Assembly (NCBI RefSeq): GCF_003590335.1
Contig: NZ_MIET01000070.1
Coordinates: 124,001 to 188,000 of the forward strand
Length of the DNA stretch: 64,000 nucleotides
Direction of reading: 5' to 3'
Origin: Pseudoalteromonas sp. MSK9-3
GTDB taxonomy: Bacteria; Pseudomonadota; Gammaproteobacteria; Enterobacterales; Alteromonadaceae
Shown here one piece after another: positions 23,785 through 31,848 of this stretch; position 1 is the first letter of the stretch, and every line of letters begins with the position of its first letter. The position numbers and the translations under genes are program-made. The notes under the pieces are model-generated. The model saw only the letters and a list, made by a program, of their open reading frames with translations. It was not told the origin of the DNA and did not search any database.

Positions 23785-24633
23785 ATGAGTAGTAAAATAT
23801 ATTTTTCAGAGCGTGATAGTGGTCGCAGCGTCAGGTTTTATACGGTTCGTGCTATATCTAAATTAGCCAATAAAATTGCACCAAAAATTGCACACAAATA
23901 TACTCAAAGAGTGCTGATGACACCTGTTCGTCACAATAGCACGCAACCAGTCCCCTCGCATTTTAAGTCTGCAACAGTAGAAAGTTCGCTGGGAAGAATA
24001 CATGTTATTAGCACAGGTGAAGGGCCTACTGTGTTGTTTACACATGGCTGGTCTGGCAGTGCCAGTCAATTTTACCCACTGATGGATCATATTGCGCAGC
24101 TTGGTTTTAAAGTGGTGGCATTTGATCATTATGGGCACGGTAAAAGTGCAGGCGAGCAAGCCAACTTACCAAAATTTATTCGAGCATTGGATGTTGTGTC
24201 CTCTTCATTGCATGAACCAATTAAAGCGATTGTTAGCCATTCAATGGGAAGTATTGCAGCTTTAAATATTGGGGCTTATACAACGCAACATATATTAATC
24301 GCGCCACCCTTTGATTTTTATACTGGATTTAAATCCAGAATTTTATCGACAGGTTTACCTGAGTCTTTATTTTCTGGGGTTTTAGCCGCAATAGAACATG
24401 AACATAACATGGAATTTACTGCGTTACTACCAGAGCAGCATGTGGGTAAACATGAAAAAATCAGTATTATTCATGATAAAGAAGACAAATTTGCGGAGCA
24501 TAAATTAGCACTTCAGCAGGCCCAGTTGCATGAACATGTTGATATATTATCCACAGAAGGTTTAGGCCATGGGCGAATACTTAAGTCGTCGCAGGTATTT
24601 GAGCTGGTGGCAACACAACTAGTGTCTCATTAA
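23785..24633 (+). CDS. Alpha/beta hydrolase
   Basis: A protein of 282 residues. Alpha/beta hydrolase features: the oxyanion loop FTHGWSG, the nucleophile elbow S-H-S153-M-G-S, a likely acid in the IIHDKEDKF strand, and the catalytic His at residue 262 (GLGHGRIL). No signal peptide, although the first 60 residues are basic and helical. The likely substrate is an ester or lipid, not deducible. Behind a TetR-family regulator in one operon, a common arrangement in which the regulator senses the substrate or product. Confidence 0.8.
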   Translation: MSSKIYFSERDSGRSVRFYTVRAISKLANKIAPKIAHKYTQRVLMTPVRHNSTQPVPSHFKSATVESSLGRIHVISTGEGPTVLFTHGWSGSASQFYPLMDHIAQLGFKVVAFDHYGHGKSAGEQANLPKFIRALDVVSSSLHEPIKAIVSHSMGSIAALNIGAYTTQHILIAPPFDFYTGFKSRILSTGLPESLFSGVLAAIEHEHNMEFTALLPEQHVGKHEKISIIHDKEDKFAEHKLALQQAQLHEHVDILSTEGLGHGRILKSSQVFELVATQLVSH

Positions 24634-24727
24634 CTAACACAAATTAATTTACTTTATAGGCTCTACAATTTGACGGAAATAAGCTATTTTTAAGTATTGA
24701 AAATATATAGCTAACTATGGACTATGA

Positions 24728-25978
24728 ATGAAAAAATCAACGCTGTGGCTGGTATTATTGACACTGCTACTTAGTTCTCATTTTGGTTTGGCAGACACGA
24801 AAAAAACAATAAGAATATATCATGACTCAGATTACTCTAACCATAAAGAGTCAGCACTGGCAATGAAAATGGGCTTTATGACAGCGCTTGCCCGGGTAGG
24901 CCATCAGGTACAAGGGTTTGAGATTGAATTTGTTGAAAAAGACCATAGAGGTAATAGCAACCGCAGCTTGTTGCATATGCGGCAGTTTTTGAAAGACCCT
25001 GAGGCATTGTTGATGTTGGGCGGCTTACATTCGCCTCCTTACATAAAGAATCGCACTTATATTAATGAAAATGAAATCTTATTATTGGTGCCTTGGGCTG
25101 CGGGTGGCCCAGTTACCCGTTACCCAAGTGAGAGTAATTGGGTATTTCGTGTATCGATTGATGACACGAAGGCGGGCTATAAAATGGCGAACTTTGCAGT
25201 GAACGATTTGGCTTGCAAAGCTCCCCATATGTTACTAGAACGCACGCCATGGGGTGAGTCAAATGAAAAGACAATGCGCAAAGCGTTGGCTGGTAAGGCT
25301 ATAAAAGAAGAAGCGTTAAAAGTTACCTGGTTTAATTGGAATACACAGTTAAATCGTAGCAAGATTATTTTAAGAGACATTGTTAATTCCTCAGCGGATT
25401 GTATTTTGTTTGTTGGCAATGCGCTTGAAGGACAATACTTTGTTAAGGCGATGGCAAGTCTGCCTGCCAATCTTCGGCTGCCGTTTGTCAGTCATTGGGG
25501 GATCACAGGTGGTAACTTCTATCATGAGGTTAAGAGTCAACTTGAGTCTCATGTTTCGCTAAACTTTATACAAAGCTGTTTTTCATTCAAGCATCAACCA
25601 TTAACGGATGAAGCAAAGTACGCAATTAAAGAAGCTAAAGCATTATTCCCTGACCAAGCCTCAGACTTAAAAACACTAAGCGCGCCCGCTGGGTTTATAC
25701 ATAGTTATGATTTTGGGAAAATATTACTTGCAGCTCTGAAGCAGACGCCATTAACCGGTAATGTTAAACAAGATCGCAAGCGCCTAAAAGCGGCGTTAGA
25801 AAACCTGCAACAGCCAGTCAGCGGATTAATTAAAACGTACAAACAACCGTTTTCTCAATGGAGCGATACTAACCCTGATGCTCACGAAGCGCTTGGTCTT
25901 CGTAATATTTGTATGGCTAGCTTTGATAAATCAGGTGGGGTTGATGTCTTACCAAATGAAATGCAAGAGTCGCAATGA
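24728..25978 (+). CDS. Periplasmic binding protein (ABC/Peripla_BP_6 type) coupled to a sensor kinase
   Basis: A protein of 416 residues with a signal peptide (...SSHFGLA). The mature part is a type I periplasmic binding fold as in branched-chain amino acid or urea binding proteins: IRIYHDSDYSNHKESALAMKMGF, LLMLGGLHSPPYIKNR, a hinge near ESNWVFRVSIDDTKAGYKMANF, and FVGNALEGQYFVKAMASLP. No ABC permease or ATPase follows; instead its stop overlaps the start of a hybrid histidine kinase by four bases (ATGA). It therefore probably acts as the ligand receptor for that kinase rather than in transport, as LuxP does for LuxQ. Ligand unknown. Confidence 0.8.
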   Translation: MKKSTLWLVLLTLLLSSHFGLADTKKTIRIYHDSDYSNHKESALAMKMGFMTALARVGHQVQGFEIEFVEKDHRGNSNRSLLHMRQFLKDPEALLMLGGLHSPPYIKNRTYINENEILLLVPWAAGGPVTRYPSESNWVFRVSIDDTKAGYKMANFAVNDLACKAPHMLLERTPWGESNEKTMRKALAGKAIKEEALKVTWFNWNTQLNRSKIILRDIVNSSADCILFVGNALEGQYFVKAMASLPANLRLPFVSHWGITGGNFYHEVKSQLESHVSLNFIQSCFSFKHQPLTDEAKYAIKEAKALFPDQASDLKTLSAPAGFIHSYDFGKILLAALKQTPLTGNVKQDRKRLKAALENLQQPVSGLIKTYKQPFSQWSDTNPDAHEALGLRNICMASFDKSGGVDVLPNEMQESQ

Positions 25979-28900
25979 AAATACACAATGAGATTCAAGA
26001 GAAACTCAAATTAAGTTCCGATAAAGCCTTCTATGCGTTTTTAGCATCGAGTTTGCTGCTCTCTCTTATTGTGAGCATTTTATTGGTGGGAAGTCGGGCT
26101 GACGATACCGTAAGGGCATTACAACAACAATCCAGTAAAGTAGAGGCGGAGTTAGCCGCAAGCTATTTGAGGCAGTTTTTAGAAACCCGCCAACAAATCT
26201 TGCAAGACTTAGCGCGTCATCCCATATTGACAAATGGGGTCATGGGCACCGATTTATCTAAGGCTTCGTTGTCTGATTTTTTAGACGGGTATAAAATTCT
26301 TGGGGAGCAAGAATCTATTCGGCTGATCAATATTCTTGGTGATGTGGTATACAGTAATAGGCCGAAGCAGATGGAGCCATTTACTCACGAAGTACAGTGG
26401 CTGGCTCAAGTCTTGGATGAACGAATTGGCCATGCCATTGTGCTTGATAAAACGCAGCAAAGCTACTTTTTTAAAGTATTGGTCCCAGTCCAATATAATG
26501 GGTTTACCGAAGGGGCGTTACTTGTTGAGTTTCAAACAAGTTTACATGAAATGTTGTCGATTGCATTAGGCAACAAAACACATGCGATCAGTATAGAAGG
26601 CCCATGGGTGTCATTTTCAAATATGGAAAGTGGACAGGAATATATCAGTACTGGCTTACAGGCAATTGGTGAAACTGGCATTGAATTTGAATATTTTTCC
26701 CGTGTAAGTACTATTGATAAAAAAGTTTGGGCATTTATGTTCGATATAGGGTGGGCGATTGTGATCAGCTTATTGCTGTCCTCAGGGCTCCTCCTCATCT
26801 TTGGTCGTCAATTGCTCCTCAATCCTTTTAAACAATTAGAAAAAGCACAGCAAGAAACGGCAGAAAATGAAGCCCGCTATAAGCTTGCTGTACAAGGCAG
26901 CCATGACGGGTTGTGGGATTGGAACGTGATCACCGGCGAAGTGTACTATGCACCTCGGTACCGTCAGTTACTTGGCTATGACGATGATGATTTTGAGAGC
27001 TTTCCGAATGATTTTTCAAGCTTAGAAGCACATTTGCATCCAAGTGATAAAGACAGAGTATTAGAGCAGCTAAATAGGCATATTGAACACGGTGATCCGT
27101 ACGATGTAGGGTATAAACTACGTCATGCAACAGGGGAATATAGACACTACCGTGCCAAAGGCATCGCACTGCGTGATGACATTGGGCGGGCAATTCGTAT
27201 GGCAGGGTCATTAACTGACATTACAGAACAAAAACTGTTTCAAGAAGCACTAAAAAAAGCCAAAGAACATAACGATTTACTGGCACAAGCGATTGAGTCG
27301 TGCAATGTCGGTATTTGTATTTCAGATGCGACCACGGATGAACAACCTTTGGTATTTATAAACAGTGCTTTTACTCGTATTACGGGTTACGACAAACGTG
27401 TATTAGGAAAAAACTGCCGCTTTTTGCAAGGAAAAGAAACCTCAAAAGACGCGGTGGCAGAAATTCGGAATGCGCTTACACAGCGTAAAAAACATCGCGT
27501 AGAAATTCTCAATTATAAGGCTGATGGCACTGCATTTTGGAATAGCTTGCAGATCTCCCCGGTATTTGATGAAGAAGGTGCTTTGACGGCATTTGTTGGT
27601 ATTCAACAAGATATTAGTGATCGAATTGAGTCTCAACAGGCATTAATTGAAGCCAAAGCAATGGCTGAAAATGCCAGCATAGCTAAAAGTGAATTTTTAG
27701 CCTCGATGAGCCATGAGATCCGAACGCCTATGAATGGGGTGCTCGGTATGCTTAATTTGCTTCTAAATAGCAATTTAACCGAGGAGCAGCATCATAGAGC
27801 ACGTGTAGCGATGAGCAGTGCGAACTCGTTACTTACGCTTATCAATGATATTTTAGATTTCTCTAAAGTTGATGCTGGAAAGTTAGAACTTGAGTATTTA
27901 GATTTCGATTTACGTGGAATGTTGGGCGAGTTTGCTGAATCTGCGGCAATACAAGCACATGATAAACAGCTTGAATTGGTTTTAAATATGACCAATATTA
28001 ATGAGTCTGTAGTTAAAGGCGACCCAGGGCGACTAAGACAAATACTGACCAATTTAGTCAGTAATGCCATCAAATTTACCAGCGAAGGAGAAGTGGTCAT
28101 CGAGACAAGTTTATCTGACTCTGATGACGAATATTGGTTATTTGAATGTAATATTAGAGATACCGGCATTGGTATTTCGCACGTTCAGCAAAGGAAGTTG
28201 TTTAAATCTTTTTCACAAGTTGATGCGTCTACCACCAGAAAGTATGGTGGAACAGGGCTTGGGTTAGCAATCGTGAAAAAACTGTGTGAACTGATGCACG
28301 GAGATGTGTCGGTCAGCAGTGATGTGGGGCGGGGTAGTCAATTTACGTTTGCCGTTAAACTGCAAAAAAGCGCGGGGTCGTTACAAGTGATCCCGACCGT
28401 CGATGTATCAAAATTACATTTACTCATCGTTGATGATAATGACACAAACCGAGAAGTGCTACGAGGGCAATTAGAGCATTGGGGCGCTCGGGTGTCAGAA
28501 GCTGGATCTGGGGTGCAAGCACTGGCTATTTGTGAATTGTATTATGAAGCGCATAACACGTGTTTTGACATTGCTTTTTTAGATATGCAAATGCCCAGCA
28601 TGGATGGGGCACAGCTAGGAAAAGCACTGGTTGCGAATCCAAGATTTAAGAACATGAAGCTCGTGATGATGACGTCTATGGGTCATCAAGGTGACGCTCG
28701 ATTTTTTGCTGATTTGGGTTTTGCTGGGTACTTTCCAAAGCCAGCGACCACCTCGGACTTATTTGATGCATTGGCTATTGTAGCTGAAAATGGTGAAGCG
28801 TTAGCAAAAGCAGATCCGTTAGTAACGACGCATTATATTAAAACACTGAAGAATAAAGTGGGTGCTGAGATTGAAGACGTAGAATGGTGTCAATCAGTCA

Positions 28901-29295
28901 GGATATTACTAGCAGAAGATAACCAAGTGAATCAAATTGTGGCAACCAGTATGTTTAAGAAAATGGGTGTTTCGTTTATTGATGTTGCTGCCAATGGCAA
29001 AGAGGTCATTTCTTATTTAAAACAAGCGCAGCATTCAGAACCTTATAAAGTCATTTTTATGGACTGCCAAATGCCTGAAATGGATGGCTACGAGGCAACG
29101 CATGCTATTCGTCAAGGGAAAGGCGGTGCCCTTTATAAAAAAATTCCTATTATTGCCATGACGGCAAATGCCATGGTTGGCGATAAAAATAAGTGCCTTG
29201 AAGCGGGTATGGATGATTATGTGGCAAAACCAATCGTACCAGAAGTGTTATTCGAAAAAATGTTAACGTGGTTACCGCACAATAAAAAGGAGTGA
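25975..29295 (+). CDS. Hybrid histidine kinase with PAS, LOV and two receiver domains
   Basis: A membrane protein of 1106 residues. Order: TM1 (about 18-40), periplasmic sensor (40-250), TM2 (250-278), PAS (about 300-420), LOV-type PAS (about 435-545), HisKA with phospho-acceptor H580 (MSHEIRTPMNG), HATPase (DPGRLRQILTNLVSNAIKF, GGTGLGLAIV), receiver 1 with D870 (FLDMQMP) and receiver 2 with D1030 (FMDCQMP). No HPt domain. The LOV domain has the flavin-adduct signature GKNCRFLQG with C481, and the Asn/Gln flavin contacts in NYKADGTAFWN and VGIQQDIS, much as in YtvA. Thus it should sense both a periplasmic ligand, through the coupled binding protein, and blue light. Output regulator not in view. 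Confidence 0.9.
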   Translation: MKIHNEIQEKLKLSSDKAFYAFLASSLLLSLIVSILLVGSRADDTVRALQQQSSKVEAELAASYLRQFLETRQQILQDLARHPILTNGVMGTDLSKASLSDFLDGYKILGEQESIRLINILGDVVYSNRPKQMEPFTHEVQWLAQVLDERIGHAIVLDKTQQSYFFKVLVPVQYNGFTEGALLVEFQTSLHEMLSIALGNKTHAISIEGPWVSFSNMESGQEYISTGLQAIGETGIEFEYFSRVSTIDKKVWAFMFDIGWAIVISLLLSSGLLLIFGRQLLLNPFKQLEKAQQETAENEARYKLAVQGSHDGLWDWNVITGEVYYAPRYRQLLGYDDDDFESFPNDFSSLEAHLHPSDKDRVLEQLNRHIEHGDPYDVGYKLRHATGEYRHYRAKGIALRDDIGRAIRMAGSLTDITEQKLFQEALKKAKEHNDLLAQAIESCNVGICISDATTDEQPLVFINSAFTRITGYDKRVLGKNCRFLQGKETSKDAVAEIRNALTQRKKHRVEILNYKADGTAFWNSLQISPVFDEEGALTAFVGIQQDISDRIESQQALIEAKAMAENASIAKSEFLASMSHEIRTPMNGVLGMLNLLLNSNLTEEQHHRARVAMSSANSLLTLINDILDFSKVDAGKLELEYLDFDLRGMLGEFAESAAIQAHDKQLELVLNMTNINESVVKGDPGRLRQILTNLVSNAIKFTSEGEVVIETSLSDSDDEYWLFECNIRDTGIGISHVQQRKLFKSFSQVDASTTRKYGGTGLGLAIVKKLCELMHGDVSVSSDVGRGSQFTFAVKLQKSAGSLQVIPTVDVSKLHLLIVDDNDTNREVLRGQLEHWGARVSEAGSGVQALAICELYYEAHNTCFDIAFLDMQMPSMDGAQLGKALVANPRFKNMKLVMMTSMGHQGDARFFADLGFAGYFPKPATTSDLFDALAIVAENGEALAKADPLVTTHYIKTLKNKVGAEIEDVEWCQSVRILLAEDNQVNQIVATSMFKKMGVSFIDVAANGKEVISYLKQAQHSEPYKVIFMDCQMPEMDGYEATHAIRQGKGGALYKKIPIIAMTANAMVGDKNKCLEAGMDDYVAKPIVPEVLFEKMLTWLPHNKKE

Positions 29296-29716
29296 TAGGT
29301 AACATAAGCGGTATGTCGTTGTCGTTTTTTATGGCGTGCTGTCATTTAATTTTATTTAATCAGGCTAAGAAATCGACTTCTTTGCCTGAATGTCATGTTT
29401 ATATTTCAATCACAAAAGTGATATCTATTAGTAAATAGACAGTCCTACCATAGCAAGGTTCAGCACCTGTGTTACAGTCACGGCGGTTCGTTGGTCCACA
29501 CACTAAATCATATGTTTTACGCACATAAGCACCCGCGACTAGGGGAGTTGCCCTTTATCTAGTGACGCTGAAGTTGATAGTGTTTTTAAGTTTTTGTTTT
29601 TATATTAAAGTCTTATTATAATGTCATGCTATTTTTATACTGGCGGTTTTTTAGTAGAAGTTGGCTGCTTTCAAGTGGAGCTTGTTGGAGCAACTCTGTC
29701 CTTAGAGTAAATGTTT
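29296..29716. other. Gene-free stretch between convergent genes
   Basis: 421 bases. A weak stem at 29361-29388 (CAGGC...GCCTG with internal mismatches) is the only structure I see. Searched both strands for a lasso-peptide-like precursor for the neighbouring gene: only ORFs of under 20 codons occur. Confidence 0.5.
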
Positions 29717-31372
29717 CTACCACCGCGTAAACTGGACGACTGCACTTAAATGTGTCGAAGCATCTTTTAGCTTAAATATGTGTAATAGACAGAGTGCGGT
29801 TAATTGCCGTTTCTTAATTAACTGCTGTTTGTCTTTTTTCACTACTAATAACCATCGCTCTATTATTCCTCGCATTTTTATTCTCGGTAAATGAGCGTTA
29901 TCTTTTTCTGAGGTAGCTAAACTATCAAATTCATGCTCTTGATAAGCGGTCCAAGGGTATTTACATATTTGTGGGTAGGCGTAGTTTACCCAAGTATGAT
30001 AAAAGGAGTGGTTGCGGACTTTTTCGACCGGCAGCGCTAGGGCATTTTCGATAACTCTATGCGAATAGAAGGGGCAAAAGTACTCTACTTTGTACTGATC
30101 TACATTTTCAAAAATAGTATCTAGATGATGGTGCTGTTCATTCAACAACAAAAATAGCTGCATGGCTTTTTCTAACCCCAAAGATTGAAACTGTCCAATG
30201 GCTTTAGAGAGATTTTCTGCCAGCTCTTTTTGTAGCTCGGCTGCGTGGTTTATCACTGATTTTGGTAAGTACCCTTGCTGTTGCGCTAAAAACTTATGAA
30301 CGAGGCATTGTAAGTCGTTTGATTTAGCCGCTTGGTATACTTCATCGGTATAGTTGGTCAACCCAAGAGAGCTGTTTCCTCCATGCCCCGCCCAAGCAAG
30401 CGAGGGCCTGCTTATCCCTTTCAGAAATTTGGGATGATTCTTTGGTAATGCACATAGCACTGCTTCAAGAGAGTCTAAGTGATTATGCTCTGGGTTGAGT
30501 GTGGATAATACAATATCGTGCTCCTGCGTAAACTCAACAAGTTGTTCTTTAATCTTATTCGGGGCACGATTTAAATGCACTGCTTTTACTTTTTTGCCCA
30601 TTTTTGATAATTGTGTATTAATAACTCGACTGTCGAGTCCATCCGATAATGTACTGAGCAAGGTTGTATCGGTTTTACAAGCTTTGGCGACGGTTGATTT
30701 GAATGCTTGGTCTAATCCCGTGACGGCATCACCTAGATCTAATTTTTGCTGTGCGAGTGCTTGCCAATCTAAATAGTTACGTTTGATAGGTCCACTTTTA
30801 TCAAAGCTGAGCAGTTCTGCAGGTGATGCTCTGTGTACTTCGTTGTATGGCGTATGGTCAAGCAACGTGTAACCCAAAGTGGCAAGTTCACTCAGTGCGG
30901 CGCAATTTTGCGTGAGATGTATCCCGAGTTCTTTAAATAGCCCCAGTTGGGTTGAAAAGAGCAAGCCATTATTTATGTGCATGTAGTAAAATGGGCGAAC
31001 AGCTAAGGGATCTGTTGCCAATATAAGCTGCTCATGCTCGGTGTTATATTGCACATAATTGAATACACCATCGCTGCGCATTAACATATCGTCTAGGTTA
31101 TCTAGGTTACATGCTAGGGTTGCCAAATCATTACTGCGATTACTGGTAATGAGCGGGTGCCCGATGAGCGTTGCAACTTGCAAATCATTGTGCAACCACG
31201 CAGGTTGTTTATAGGCGTCAAAATCGTACTGTAGCATCACACCTTGATTACACGTGAATCTATTCACATCTTGGCTGGGGTAAGATTCAAAATGCCTAAC
31301 TAACTTATTTACCATACTTTTTTTATCGGCCAAGGCAGAATCAAAAGAAAAATATCCAGCTAATGTTGCCAT
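29717..31372 (-). CDS. Asparagine-synthetase-like protein lacking the glutaminase cysteine
   Basis: A protein of 551 residues with the two-domain layout of AsnB: an Ntn-type N-terminal half (MATLAGYFSFD, DGVFNYVQYNTEHEQLILATDPLAVRPFYY) and a C-terminal ATP-pyrophosphatase half. Real AsnB begins Met-Cys, the Cys being the glutaminase nucleophile; here residue 2 is Ala and 3 is Thr. The PP-loop SGGxDS appears as S243-DGLDS248. It thus cannot use glutamine in the normal way but may still adenylate a carboxylate, as lasso-peptide cyclases and beta-lactam synthetases do. Alone on the minus strand. Product unknown. Confidence 0.7.
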   Translation of the reverse strand: MATLAGYFSFDSALADKKSMVNKLVRHFESYPSQDVNRFTCNQGVMLQYDFDAYKQPAWLHNDLQVATLIGHPLITSNRSNDLATLACNLDNLDDMLMRSDGVFNYVQYNTEHEQLILATDPLAVRPFYYMHINNGLLFSTQLGLFKELGIHLTQNCAALSELATLGYTLLDHTPYNEVHRASPAELLSFDKSGPIKRNYLDWQALAQQKLDLGDAVTGLDQAFKSTVAKACKTDTTLLSTLSDGLDSRVINTQLSKMGKKVKAVHLNRAPNKIKEQLVEFTQEHDIVLSTLNPEHNHLDSLEAVLCALPKNHPKFLKGISRPSLAWAGHGGNSSLGLTNYTDEVYQAAKSNDLQCLVHKFLAQQQGYLPKSVINHAAELQKELAENLSKAIGQFQSLGLEKAMQLFLLLNEQHHHLDTIFENVDQYKVEYFCPFYSHRVIENALALPVEKVRNHSFYHTWVNYAYPQICKYPWTAYQEHEFDSLATSEKDNAHLPRIKMRGIIERWLLVVKKDKQQLIKKRQLTALCLLHIFKLKDASTHLSAVVQFTRW

Positions 31373-31458
31373 ATTTATTACTCTCTAAGTGGGTGTGATG
31401 GGTAATACATTGCTAGATTTAGACCAAAAAAATATTAAAATGTATAAAGGAGCTATAT

Positions 31459-31848
31459 GTGAATCGTTGTGTACGGGGTCTAGGGAAGTTTGTTTTGTTA
31501 CTCAACGCCCTAATGTTGATACTGCTGGGTGTGGAGTATACAGAGAGTGCATTGAACTGCGTGGTATTGTTGGGTATTACGAATATGCTCTTTGTAAGCT
31601 TTTTTTGGTTAGATAAAAAACGTGCATGCCAGCAAGGGCAACGGATCAGTGAGTTAGCATTGTTAATGTTGTCGTTCGCTGCTGCAAATTTATGTATGTT
31701 TGCAGCGCAATCGTTATTAAAGCATAAGTCAAAGAAGTGGCAATTTAACATTAAGCTGCTTTTATCGCTATTATGTCAAACTGCCATTTTAATCACTGCG
31801 AGTTATTGGTTATTGAGTGGTTTGGCGAGTATACGTATCGACCAGTGA
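31459..31848 (+). CDS. DUF1294 family membrane protein
   Basis: A protein of 129 residues that starts with GTG at 31459 (GGAG at 31449-31452). It has the DUF1294 pattern: TM segments around the consensus FFWLDKKRACQQGQRISELALLMLSFAAANL, followed by LLKHKSKKWQF, then a last TM segment. Proteins of this family often stand alone or carry an N-terminal cold-shock domain; this one lacks it. Function unknown. Its last 39 bases overlap the 3' end of the convergent symporter gene. Confidence 0.75.
   Translation: MNRCVRGLGKFVLLLNALMLILLGVEYTESALNCVVLLGITNMLFVSFFWLDKKRACQQGQRISELALLMLSFAAANLCMFAAQSLLKHKSKKWQFNIKLLLSLLCQTAILITASYWLLSGLASIRIDQ

Noticed and set aside
24728..25978. ABC transporter operon for branched-chain amino acids
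   Set aside because: Binding protein only; no permease or ATPase follows, and the next gene is a sensor kinase with a four-base overlap.
29461..29500. tRNA-like T-arm (GGTTCG) in the gap after the sensor kinase
   Set aside because: No acceptor stem, anticodon arm or CCA end can be folded around it.
29296..29716. A possible lasso-peptide precursor beside the asparagine-synthetase-like gene
   Set aside because: Only ORFs under 20 codons on either strand (for example MFYAHKHPRLGELPFI), with poor context and no leader-like sequence.
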